This document shows positions 1 through 6,957 of a stretch of DNA of 9,359 nucleotides, in pieces (position 1 is the first letter of the stretch; every line of letters begins with the position of its first letter). Both the position numbers and the translations under genes were made by a program. The stretch is from CAZFER01 sp964517495 (GTDB taxonomy: Bacteria; Hinthialibacterota; Hinthialibacteria; Hinthialibacterales; Hinthialibacteraceae): contig CAZFER010000124.1 of assembly GCA_964517495.1 (NCBI GenBank), positions 1-9,359 of the forward strand, in the 5' to 3' direction. Under the pieces are notes generated by a model. The model did not search any database and was not told the origin of the DNA. It worked only from the letters and a program-made list of their open reading frames with translations.

Positions 1-37
1 AAAACCCCCTTGACATGCACTCATTTAATATGGATCA

Positions 38-92
38 TCGGTCAACCGAATAATATTATTTTATGTTAATCGGTTAATCGAAAAATAATATT
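38..92. promoter_or_regulatory. Paired palindromic element upstream of the LamG gene (candidate operator)
   Basis: Two related elements lie in the leader of the LamG gene. Copy 1 (38-58) starts with TCGGTCAACCGA, a perfect inverted repeat of 5-base arms around CA, followed by ATAATATTA. Copy 2 (70-94) starts with TCGGTTAATCGA, then three extra A's, then ATAATATTTA. The copies start 32 bp apart, about three helical turns, so a protein bound to both would sit on the same face of the DNA. The right copy also contains a tandem octamer GTTAATCG (65-72, 73-80). Bases 49-60 form a 12-bp perfect palindrome, AATAATATTATT. This looks like a paired regulator site, but the regulator is not in the window. 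No convincing -35/-10 pair could be assigned; the AT-rich hexamers at 54-59 and 86-91 are the best -10 candidates. Confidence 0.45.
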
Positions 93-123
93 TAACGAGA
101 GGTGATTAAGGGGAGGTTGAGTT

Positions 124-2847
124 ATGAGAAGGCACAGTATGAATGGGTTAGTTTGTTGGATGGGTGCATTGATGTTATGCACGTTGGGCGTTGGTGGTAT
201 CTATGCTCAGGATATCACCAGTGATCTCGAAGGATATTGGAATTTTGATGAGTATGATGGTGGTGATGCGGAGGATTTATCCGGCAATGGCCGTGATGCC
301 TTTGTGGAAAACGGCCAACCCCTACCCGCAGCCGGGAAGAAAGGAAACGGCATATTTTTAGATGGAAACTCGGGTTTTCAGACCGATTGGGAAGGTGTTC
401 TGGGTAATGATCCTCGAACCATTGCATTGTGGGTTAAAACCACTGATGTGGGTGATGGAGTGGTAGGTTGGGGAGATACAGCTGATGGATTGAAATGGCA
501 TTTCAGAGTCAACAATTCCACCAACCAACCTGATGAGACAGTGGTCGGGTCTCCCCGTACGGAGTACCAAGGCAGCCAGACCATTGCGGAAGGGACTGTT
601 CATGATGGAGAGTGGCACTTTATCGTTTCGGTGTTTGAGGGATTGTATCCTACCGATGTGGTTCACTATATCGATGGTGAGTTATCACCGACAAAATGGA
701 TAGGCGACGAAACCCTGGAAATCAATACGACGACATCTTCACCAGAAGCGAATGTGACCATAGGCAGCCGTGTACAAGGAGGCAGTTATGATCGTATTAC
801 GGGGTGGCTGGACGAAGTTCGCATTTATAGCCGGGCCTTGAGTGTTGAAGATATCCAAGCGCTTTATGATGAAGCCAAGGCTCCACAAAGTGTGGCCATG
901 CGTTCATTTGACAAAGGATTTGCAGCTGCGAGCAAGCCTGTCAAAGTGACGCTGGATATTCCAATTCCCAAAGCGGGGGAATTAGTGGAAGAACTGCCGG
1001 ATGGCTGGAGTGCCAGTGATATCAGCGACGGTGGAACGGCTGATGGTAACGTTATTACATGGAACCTGACTGAATCGGTTACCTCTGTTTCGTATACTGC
1101 TGCACCTGACGCTGACGCGACGGATAATATTTTTTCTGGAACACTGGATGGTTTGATTACGGATGGTGATGTATTGGTTACACTCCTGGAAAGCGGTGTT
1201 GGCGATTTTGATTTCCAAGCCGATATCGGTGATGTCGGCGCCGAAGGACAGGCGAGTTTAACTGGCAACGAATATTCTGTTGTTGGCAGCGGTGCGGATA
1301 TTTGGGGAACGGCCGATGGTTTTCATTTCCTCTTTAATGAAGTGGAAGGCCCGTTCACCATGAAAGGCAACGCATTTATTATCGCTTTCGACTTTGGTGG
1401 TCATGACTGGATGAAGGGTGGCTTGATGATCCGAAATAACCTGACAGCGGGTTCATCGTATGGTTATAACATGATTCGTGGCGCCGATCAACAACTCACA
1501 AGCCAAGCCCGCACTGCACAAGGAAATAGTGCTTTAACGGTTGAAGACTTAACGGATGACCAGTTTGGTGATATGGAAATTCAACGCGTTGGAAAGCTGA
1601 TCCAGTTCTTTAGGATTGATGCGGCTGGCGAGCGCCAACCTCATGGTGAAGTGGTACTGGATGATTTGGAAGATCCCGTATATGCAGGTTTGGCAACCAC
1701 ATCACACTCGAATGGGGATTTGGCGCAATTGCTGTTCCTGGATTTAGAGATAGAACTCGATCCGTTCAGTGCGAGCCGTTCGATTACCCAATTTGAAACC
1801 GGGCGGTTTGGATTTGGTGATTCCGCTGAGGTGAATATCGAAATTTATGTTCGCAATGAGCAATCGGTTACAGTGACAGAAGTTCCACCTGAAGGTTGGG
1901 CCGTTTCGGCGATTCAAACCTCAGTGGGAGAAGCATCGGTAGATGGGAGTGGTGAAATAGTGTGGGAAACAGGAGATCTTCAGGGAAGCGCGACTTTAAC
2001 CTACACAGTAACTTCACCGGAAGATCCCACAGATCCGACGATGGTTGGAACGTTCTCTGGAACGCTTGATGATATGGACATTGCCGGAGATAGTGAACTA
2101 ACGGCCAGTGGCTATCTATCTCTCGAAGCACTTGCGGATGAGGATATCACAAGCGATTTGGAAGCGTACTGGTCGTTTGATGAATTTGATGGAACGAGCA
2201 CACCCGATATGACGGATAATGGGTATGATGCCACCGTTGTGGAAGGTGAGCCAGTGCTGACCGATGATGCCATCAAAGGGCAGGCGTTGGAATTCGACAA
2301 TAATGCTTACTTAAATGTTCCATGGACGGGGGTTCAAGGTGATACACCGAGGACGATTGCACTTTGGACAAAATTCTCCACTGATAATGAAGATGGGCCA
2401 ATCTTTGTTGCATGGGGGAACAATATCGAAGGCGAAAAATGGCATTTCAGAATCAATGATAACGCTGGCAATGGAACAGTTGGCGCGATTCGAACTGAAT
2501 ATGCCGGAGGAAACCAAACCACAGCATCAACACCCATCACGGATGGTGAATGGCATTTGATCCATTCAGTATTCGAAGGCCAGCATCCTCAGGATGTAAT
2601 GCATTATGTCGATGGATTATTTGATCCGAATACCTGGTCAGTGAAACCGGAAACGGTTATCAATACTCTTTCTGATGACGCACATAATGTACATTTGGGA
2701 GCCGATGATGGTGGAGGGCGCCGAATTGAAGGCGTGATGGATGAAGTTCGTATTTATAGCCGTGCGCTGACGCCACGCCAGATTCAGAGGATGTATTTGG
2801 AGGAAGCGCCGGATGTGGTCTCTGTATCGGATTATATGTTGTATTAA
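124..2847 (+). CDS. Secreted multidomain protein with two LamG (concanavalin A-like) domains
   Basis: This 907-aa protein probably binds carbohydrate or matrix outside the cell; no catalytic domain is recognisable. Residues 1-29 look like a signal peptide (RR, hydrophobic core, cleavage near YAQ/DIT). LamG domain 1 spans about 30-252 and LamG domain 2 about 674-895. They share PRTIALW (97-103 in the first), KWHFR, DGEWH, HYxDG and DEVRIYSRAL (230-239 and 873-882). Between them lie two Ig-like beta modules (about 257-355 and 546-667; each has a P(D/E)GW motif, a TYT/SYT strand and FSGTLD). The Ig-like modules flank a further concanavalin A-like module (about 360-545) with a GSGADIWGTADGFHF motif from residue 388 and a later KGGLMIR motif. 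The start at 124 is supported by AAGGGGAGG at 108-116, 7 nt upstream; M6 would be a poorer start. No LPxTG, C-terminal membrane helix or obvious PEP-CTERM signal is present. The gene stands alone and ends before a strong terminator. The secreted LamG assignment is firm; the ligand is unknown. Confidence 0.9.
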   Translation: MRRHSMNGLVCWMGALMLCTLGVGGIYAQDITSDLEGYWNFDEYDGGDAEDLSGNGRDAFVENGQPLPAAGKKGNGIFLDGNSGFQTDWEGVLGNDPRTIALWVKTTDVGDGVVGWGDTADGLKWHFRVNNSTNQPDETVVGSPRTEYQGSQTIAEGTVHDGEWHFIVSVFEGLYPTDVVHYIDGELSPTKWIGDETLEINTTTSSPEANVTIGSRVQGGSYDRITGWLDEVRIYSRALSVEDIQALYDEAKAPQSVAMRSFDKGFAAASKPVKVTLDIPIPKAGELVEELPDGWSASDISDGGTADGNVITWNLTESVTSVSYTAAPDADATDNIFSGTLDGLITDGDVLVTLLESGVGDFDFQADIGDVGAEGQASLTGNEYSVVGSGADIWGTADGFHFLFNEVEGPFTMKGNAFIIAFDFGGHDWMKGGLMIRNNLTAGSSYGYNMIRGADQQLTSQARTAQGNSALTVEDLTDDQFGDMEIQRVGKLIQFFRIDAAGERQPHGEVVLDDLEDPVYAGLATTSHSNGDLAQLLFLDLEIELDPFSASRSITQFETGRFGFGDSAEVNIEIYVRNEQSVTVTEVPPEGWAVSAIQTSVGEASVDGSGEIVWETGDLQGSATLTYTVTSPEDPTDPTMVGTFSGTLDDMDIAGDSELTASGYLSLEALADEDITSDLEAYWSFDEFDGTSTPDMTDNGYDATVVEGEPVLTDDAIKGQALEFDNNAYLNVPWTGVQGDTPRTIALWTKFSTDNEDGPIFVAWGNNIEGEKWHFRINDNAGNGTVGAIRTEYAGGNQTTASTPITDGEWHLIHSVFEGQHPQDVMHYVDGLFDPNTWSVKPETVINTLSDDAHNVHLGADDGGGRRIEGVMDEVRIYSRALTPRQIQRMYLEEAPDVVSVSDYMLY

Positions 2848-2894
2848 TTCTTAAAACTTATCTGATCAATCCCCCCGGTATCATTCAAGGCAGG

Positions 2895-2924
2895 AAGCCC
2901 GGCTCAATTTTGGGCCGGGCTTTT
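2895..2924 (+). terminator. Intrinsic terminator of the LamG gene
   Basis: A perfect 9-bp GC-rich stem, AAGCCCGGC (2895-2903) with GCCGGGCTT (2914-2922), can extend inward by a T-G and a C-G pair to leave a loop of about 6 nt. It runs into TTTT followed by AA. It lies 48 nt after the LamG stop codon in the correct orientation. It is the only strong terminator in the window. Confidence 0.88.
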
Positions 2925-2968
2925 AATGTTTAAGCGTATTGGTGTCAAGGTAATAGAGATTCATTGAC

Positions 2969-3289
2969 TTATTCCTCATCTTCTAGCCGGCGAATCTCAT
3001 CTGGAAAAGAACGATTTCCCATCTCTTATTTTAAAGTTTCTCTCAGTTCCTCAAGAGAAACAGGAGAGGTGTTAAGTGATTGTACAAATTTTCGTAGTCT
3101 TTCATGTATAGTGGCATCGTTTAACTTATATGTTCCCCAAAGCCAGGGCAATATCCGGTGTTGGTACATAGATTTTTTCTTTTTGGGAAACCCAAATTTA
3201 TCATCTCCCAAAATGGATATTTCTCATCTTGAGAATAGTATAATCGAAAAACTCTTAAAAATACAATTGATGTTATCAAGAGTATTCAT
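2969..3289 (-). pseudogene. Decayed small gene, minus strand, function unknown
   Basis: The minus strand carries protein-like segments that do not join in one frame. The longest open part (3026 to about 3226) encodes a charged, helix-prone stretch with an RILPWLWGTYK motif, then HERLRKFVQSL and SLEELRETLK, and stops at TAA (3026-3028). The same frame continues past that stop with EMGNRSFPDEIRRLEDEE to a second TAA at 2969. Upstream, another frame reads YYSQDEKYPFWEM. It could join the first if one indel occurred in the A-rich run near 3170-3190. A third frame opens with ATG at 3289 (MNTLDNINC...) and could join through the T run near 3250. The pattern suggests a short gene broken by homopolymer indels and a nonsense change. 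Assembly or sequencing errors would look the same. No family was recognised. It lies just downstream of, and in the same direction as, the 633-aa gene. Confidence 0.4.
3246..3283 (-). terminator. Possible weak terminator of the 633-aa toroid gene
   Basis: Read on the minus strand, ACTCTT (3283-3278) pairs with AAGAGT (3256-3251) across a 21-nt loop and is followed at once by five T's (3250-3246). A competing small hairpin, TTGAT-AAC-ATCAA (3279-3267), lies inside. The position, about 30 nt after the stop codon at 3315, and the T-run fit an intrinsic terminator. The stem is short and AT-rich, so the call is weak. It also overlaps the proposed decayed gene. Confidence 0.28.
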
Positions 3290-3314
3290 TTATTGTGAGT
3301 TCTACTTGAACGCT

Positions 3315-5216
3315 TTATGGATTAATACTCGAAAATAGAAATGTATACTCAATCTCATCCTTTGCTTTCATCCGGATACCGCAGAGGATTTTTTGGGCAA
3401 TGACCGAATGACTATTCCAGCGGGGGGCTTGCGATGTTCCCTGGAATTCCACGGAAAGTTCCTTATCTCCAAATAATACGCGAATACCATTGGATGAGAC
3501 CTGCATGGTTTCATAGTCACTGACGAGCAAGGGTAAATGTTCCATGAACTCACCGGTATGCTGGATATGAACATGGATTTTGCCGGATGATAATGTGATC
3601 CTCTTTTGGCCTTTGTCTGCAAGCGGATATGTTATGGTGAGGGGAGAGAAGGGAAAATCATGGCATCCCGCTTCAGGTTGGATTTCTTCGTGTTCAAGTG
3701 TGAAGGTGGGATGAAAGGATTTTGCTTCATACACATCGGATTGATCCAGAGGACGGGTTCCCCAAGCCAGGTCATGGCTGCCGGTTTGGGATTGCAGCAC
3801 CGCGCCGATGGATTTGTTCCACAAAAGCCCTAATCCATATTGTTGTTGGGAATGCAGAACCTCACCGGAATTGAAAGCGGCGTAATAGTGAGGTGTTTTA
3901 ATATAGGTGAATGCAATTGGATGGCGGTTATCCACGCGCTGATGGATGAAGGTTTCTTTTGCGAAAAATGGAATGTGGGCTTTGGCTTCTTCCTTTTGTT
4001 CATTGGTTGGAAACCAGCGGATGTGATCACGGTGTAAAAAGGCATAGGGAGAAAAGGCTCTGAAATCTCCGACGGGAAGTTTTGCCATATGAGGCCATTG
4101 CTCGCGAAGTTTTACGCGAGCTTGTTTGATGTCCTCTGTAAGAATTGATTTGGTAGTGCAATAGGCTCGCGCGATTTTTACTTTTTGGGCCAGGGGGGTG
4201 CTTTCAATTTCATCGTCACCCAGATTGCCCTCGGCTCCTGTGGGGATGTGTTCACGGTGGAAATGGGTTTTTCTTTGACGGGTTTCGATGGCACGGTTTA
4301 GAATGAAATCATTGCTATTGGGTTCTGGAACGGCATTGTAAGAAAGCCATTCGTACCAGCGTTTTTCTTTTTGCAGAAACATTTCTTCCAAATCAGTCCC
4401 ACGGGCGTAATGCCAACTCATCCATAGATTGCTGTGGTGGGTTCCCATGTTGTATTGCCAATCGGGACCGGAACGTTCATAAAAATAACCCGCAGGACTT
4501 TGAAAGGTGTCCATACTTTTTTGTATGCGGTCCACGAGTTTTGCTTTCAAATCATCATCTGGAAAGAGATTTAAATAGGCAAGGCTTCCTGCCCACACAT
4601 TGGAGTATTGGTTGGTGTATTTTTTCCCATGCGACCACAAGGAAGGATCATTCAAAACGGCTTCAATGGCTTTGCGGTCGTGATGGGATACTCGTTGCAG
4701 CAAAGTATTATCTAACGTTCCATCTTCGATTAGCAAACGCAGCGTTTCACCCATGAATTTGGTGGCGAATGCGGTTCCTGGGAGATTCCATTTTTCAGGG
4801 CCATATTCACTGAATCTTCCATCTTCATTTTGGCTATTGCACCAGAAATTTAAAGCCGCTTGCAACCGCTTTTTAAGTTGGGGATGGTGATAGTAAACGT
4901 TCCAAGGACGATCTTTCGTGTAGAAATAAGCGAGGGAAAGAATGTTCTCCATCACACGGGCGTTGTAAGGGCGATTGTCATCTTCACCCCGCCAGACTGA
5001 GATGTCGATAAATCCACGATTGGGGCCTTCTTCGATCACGCTATTCGCCAAGCGATGGAAATGATGAAGATAATAAGGAATGTCGAGTTCATCGTTGGTG
5101 AAATCACTTACTGAATAATCTTCAAGGTTTAGCTTGGGGAGTGGAGCCCAGGAATCCGCGCTGCTTTGTAACGAGAGAATGAAGATGATTGTTGACAGGA
5201 GAGATAATCGAACCAT
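3315..5216 (-). CDS. Secreted (alpha/alpha)-toroid plus beta-sandwich protein, polysaccharide lyase-like
   Basis: This 633-aa protein probably acts on a polysaccharide outside the cytoplasm; the exact reaction is not established. Residues 1-20 form a signal peptide with likely cleavage after SSA. Residues about 40-380 are helical, with repeated aromatic/polar helices typical of an (alpha/alpha) toroid: RPYNARVMENILSLAYFY, LQAALNFWCNSQNEDGRFSE, KYTNQYSNVWAGSLAYL, and GPDWQYNMGTHHSNL running into WMSWHYARG. Residues about 420-630 are strand-rich and look like a beta-sandwich. This two-part plan is shared by several polysaccharide lyase families, such as the heparinase II/III-like and PL8 groups. 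Candidate catalytic residues are N206, Y255, H260/H261 and Y270. The start is supported by AAGGG (minus strand of 5224-5228), 7 nt upstream. It is transcribed divergently from the 494-aa toroid gene. Glycoside hydrolase or epimerase activity remains possible. Secretion and fold are likely; enzyme class is inference. Confidence 0.72.
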   Translation of the reverse strand: MVRLSLLSTIIFILSLQSSADSWAPLPKLNLEDYSVSDFTNDELDIPYYLHHFHRLANSVIEEGPNRGFIDISVWRGEDDNRPYNARVMENILSLAYFYTKDRPWNVYYHHPQLKKRLQAALNFWCNSQNEDGRFSEYGPEKWNLPGTAFATKFMGETLRLLIEDGTLDNTLLQRVSHHDRKAIEAVLNDPSLWSHGKKYTNQYSNVWAGSLAYLNLFPDDDLKAKLVDRIQKSMDTFQSPAGYFYERSGPDWQYNMGTHHSNLWMSWHYARGTDLEEMFLQKEKRWYEWLSYNAVPEPNSNDFILNRAIETRQRKTHFHREHIPTGAEGNLGDDEIESTPLAQKVKIARAYCTTKSILTEDIKQARVKLREQWPHMAKLPVGDFRAFSPYAFLHRDHIRWFPTNEQKEEAKAHIPFFAKETFIHQRVDNRHPIAFTYIKTPHYYAAFNSGEVLHSQQQYGLGLLWNKSIGAVLQSQTGSHDLAWGTRPLDQSDVYEAKSFHPTFTLEHEEIQPEAGCHDFPFSPLTITYPLADKGQKRITLSSGKIHVHIQHTGEFMEHLPLLVSDYETMQVSSNGIRVLFGDKELSVEFQGTSQAPRWNSHSVIAQKILCGIRMKAKDEIEYTFLFSSINP

Positions 5217-5252
5217 GTAAATGCCCTTTTTGTAAGAGAATAGTGATCAATG

Positions 5253-5281
5253 ATTTTAACATATTTCTCGGATATTCTTAA
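5253..5281 (-). promoter_or_regulatory. Candidate sigma70-type promoter for the 633-aa toroid gene
   Basis: On the minus strand, TTAAGA (5281-5276, four of six matches to TTGACA) is followed after exactly 17 bp by TAAAAT (5258-5253, five of six matches to TATAAT). Transcription would start near 5246, giving a leader of about 30 nt that includes the AAGGG ribosome binding site. This is the best-looking promoter pair in the window, read by eye only. Confidence 0.45.
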
Positions 5282-5307
5282 CGGATGAGATAAATGCCTC
5301 GATTCTT

Positions 5308-5320
5308 TAACAAATTGTTA
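5308..5320. promoter_or_regulatory. Perfect inverted repeat in the divergent region (candidate operator 1)
   Basis: TAACAA-A-TTGTTA is a perfect 6-bp inverted repeat around one central base. It lies between the two divergent toroid genes, upstream of both candidate promoters. Its centre (5314) is 42 bp, about four helical turns, from the centre of the second inverted repeat (5356). The arms of the two repeats differ, so they may bind different proteins. AT-rich sequence makes chance palindromes common, so confidence is limited. Confidence 0.35.
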
Positions 5321-5321
5321 T

Positions 5322-5350
5322 CTGATGTTTTAATGGATGAAGAGTAGAAT
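5322..5350 (+). promoter_or_regulatory. Tentative promoter for the 494-aa toroid gene
   Basis: TAGAAT (5345-5350) matches TATAAT at five of six positions. With a 17-bp spacer the -35 would be CTGATG (5322-5327), only three of six matches to TTGACA. A start near 5357 would give a leader of about 42 nt. The poor -35 and the overlap with an inverted repeat suggest an activated or repressed promoter rather than a strong constitutive one. Confidence 0.27.
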
Positions 5351-5364
5351 GTTTATCGAACATT
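5348..5364. promoter_or_regulatory. Perfect inverted repeat overlapping the plus-strand promoter (candidate operator 2)
   Basis: AATGTT-TATCG-AACATT has perfect 6-bp arms and a 5-base spacer. It overlaps the end of the candidate -10 (5345-5350) and the predicted transcription start of the 494-aa gene, where a repressor would block transcription. It ends 34 bp before the ATG. As an RNA hairpin it has no T-run, so a terminator role is unlikely. Confidence 0.4.
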
Positions 5365-5398
5365 TATTATTAGAAATGCTTAAAAAGGTTGGTTATTT

Positions 5399-6883
5399 AT
5401 GAGAAAAATACTGTTCATGACTCTATTGATTCAAACTGTTGTTGTACCTGTTTTGTCTGCCGTGCGTCCCGCTGAGGATCTTCTCCGCAGCCGGATGAGA
5501 ACGCCATTGTTGCGTGCCGAGGGAACCATCACCGGTGAGGGTGTATGCTGGCATGCGGCTTATAACATGGGGCAGTTTATGTCTGGATTTCGCAATACGG
5601 ACGATACGGCCTATCTGGATGTTGCGATTAAGTATTACGATGCGCTCATCGATAAAATGCACACCTCTCCGGATGGTTACAAAGGCTGGGTGGGTCCCTA
5701 TATTTATGATAAGGATTACATCTGCGATGTGCATATTGGTGACGCCATTCTGATTAATCATATGCTCGGTTTCAGCGAAACCGTGCTGAAGCATGAAGAT
5801 AGAGATATTAAAGATAAGTATGGCGATAAAGCGAAAGACTACCTTCACCTCGCCAAAAAGCACTTGATCGAAAAGTGGGATAAACGGGGAACCTGGCATG
5901 AGGATGGCCCGTATGGAGCGTATGCATCATGGGATCAGTATTTAAAGCGTGAGAATCTGGGTGAGTGGCGAACCTTGCCTGCTACAAAATCCACACTCTC
6001 CCTTCCATTTAACAAACAGAATTCCATGGCAATTGCCTGCCTGCGAATTTATCGCATCACCGGTGAAGATTTCTATGGTCAAAAGGCGTTGAAGATATTC
6101 AACTTTATGAAAAGCCGGATGTGCCTGTATAACGACCATTACGTTTGGAATTATTGGGAACCGTTTGGTGAATGGGATATCCAATCATCGGAGAAGAATC
6201 AATTGAGGCACTGGGTGAATGTTCATCCCTATCGAAATTATCAGGCGGGTGAGATTCACGAAATCGTGGAAGCCTATCATTCCGGTTTAACCTTCACCAG
6301 GCAGGATATTCAGCACATCATCAACACGAACTTAAAGGTAATGTGGAATGGGGATGAGGATGATCCCACGTGGAATAATTCCAATTATGCCGTGCAGATG
6401 AAAGCCTTGGGCGAGATCCCCATTAAAGAGCCGCCGGGAGGCCACTTCGATAGTTTGGCAGGCACATTATGGACGGGGTTGGATGATTTCAGCGAGACCA
6501 TTCGTGAACTTACGGACAGGAAATATGATTCGCCAGTCAGTTTTGAGCGCAAATACCAGGAGCTGCCCGTGACCGAATTTCACCGTCCTTTCCATAGCAA
6601 TCATACCTTTAGCATGGTTGCCGCGATTCCTGCAGAGATCGCACAAGGGGAAACCACATGCTTGGTGAGCCAGTCACGAATAGGCGGTAATGTTGACATT
6701 GAACTCTACTCAGATGATGGAAAAAAGCGAATCAAAACCATCCGGAAAAGGGAGGACGAACGAAAAGACCGGAGGGGATTGATTATATACGAATGGGAAC
6801 CGGCTGATATTCCTGCAGGTGATTATCGAATCCGCTGGACGGTGGACGGAGAATTCCGGGAATTCCCCGTCACCATCCAATAG
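5399..6883 (+). CDS. Secreted (alpha/alpha)-toroid protein with C-terminal Ig-like domain
   Basis: This 494-aa protein resembles the six-hairpin glycosidase-like proteins; I cannot name its reaction. Residues 1-21 form a signal peptide (hydrophobic core, LSA before VRPAE). Residues about 40-375 look like an (alpha/alpha) toroid, with helices rich in aromatic and acidic residues. Notable motifs are HAAYNMGQFM (52-61), KGWVGPYIYDKDYICDVHIGDA (95-116), GTWHEDGPYGAYASWDQY (164-181), SLPFNKQNSMAIACLRIYRITG (201-222) and HYVWNYWEPFG (247-257). The dense invariant-looking D, H, E, W and Y residues fit an active-site cleft; D110, H112, D116, E168 and D169 are candidates. Residues about 400-494 form a small beta domain (YEWEPADIPAGDYRIRWTVDG, 464-484) like the Ig/FlgD-like modules at the end of many secreted enzymes. 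The ribosome binding site is modest (AAAAAGG, 10 nt before ATG). It is divergent from the 633-aa toroid gene and convergent with the Gfo/Idh/MocA gene, which suggests a shared substrate. Structural class is likely, activity unknown. Confidence 0.72.
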   Translation: MRKILFMTLLIQTVVVPVLSAVRPAEDLLRSRMRTPLLRAEGTITGEGVCWHAAYNMGQFMSGFRNTDDTAYLDVAIKYYDALIDKMHTSPDGYKGWVGPYIYDKDYICDVHIGDAILINHMLGFSETVLKHEDRDIKDKYGDKAKDYLHLAKKHLIEKWDKRGTWHEDGPYGAYASWDQYLKRENLGEWRTLPATKSTLSLPFNKQNSMAIACLRIYRITGEDFYGQKALKIFNFMKSRMCLYNDHYVWNYWEPFGEWDIQSSEKNQLRHWVNVHPYRNYQAGEIHEIVEAYHSGLTFTRQDIQHIINTNLKVMWNGDEDDPTWNNSNYAVQMKALGEIPIKEPPGGHFDSLAGTLWTGLDDFSETIRELTDRKYDSPVSFERKYQELPVTEFHRPFHSNHTFSMVAAIPAEIAQGETTCLVSQSRIGGNVDIELYSDDGKKRIKTIRKREDERKDRRGLIIYEWEPADIPAGDYRIRWTVDGEFREFPVTIQ

Positions 6884-6912
6884 GAATTGAATTTAATAGA
6901 ATATTATGAAGT

Positions 6913-6956
6913 ATGTAGAAAGACTGGGTTGAGGCATTGGGTCAATCCCTACATGT
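6913..6956 (+). terminator. Possible hairpin between the convergent genes
   Basis: ATGTAG (6913-6918) can pair with CTACAT (6949-6954), and inside it GGTTGA (6927-6932) can pair with TCAA-T-CC (6942-6948) with one bulged T. The structure is followed by GTTTTA. It fills most of the 74-bp gap between the stop codons of the 494-aa gene and the oppositely oriented oxidoreductase gene, where a terminator is expected. The stem is imperfect and the T-run short, so this is tentative. Confidence 0.28.
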
Positions 6957-6957
6957 T

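Noticed and set aside
10..15. Perfect TTGACA as a -35 box
   Set aside because: No acceptable -10 hexamer lies 15-19 bp downstream, so it was not called a promoter.
49..60. 12-bp palindrome AATAATATTATT as an independent feature such as an origin or att site
   Set aside because: It is pure AT and easily arises by chance. It was kept only as part of the duplicated upstream element.
864..1268. Minus-strand 134-codon open frame inside the LamG gene
   Set aside because: It is Ser/Pro/Ala-rich as expected from the antisense of an acidic, Gly-rich beta protein. It has no independent support.
2964..3338. Plus-strand 124-codon open frame between the LamG and 633-aa genes
   Set aside because: It starts with TTG without a ribosome binding site, is Ser-rich at its start because it is antisense to an acidic/arginine-rich stretch, and overlaps the end of the 633-aa gene. 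The minus-strand reading looks more protein-like.
5423..5899. Minus-strand 158-codon open frame inside the 494-aa gene
   Set aside because: It is a complete shadow of a gene with signal peptide and domain structure and has no recognisable features of its own.
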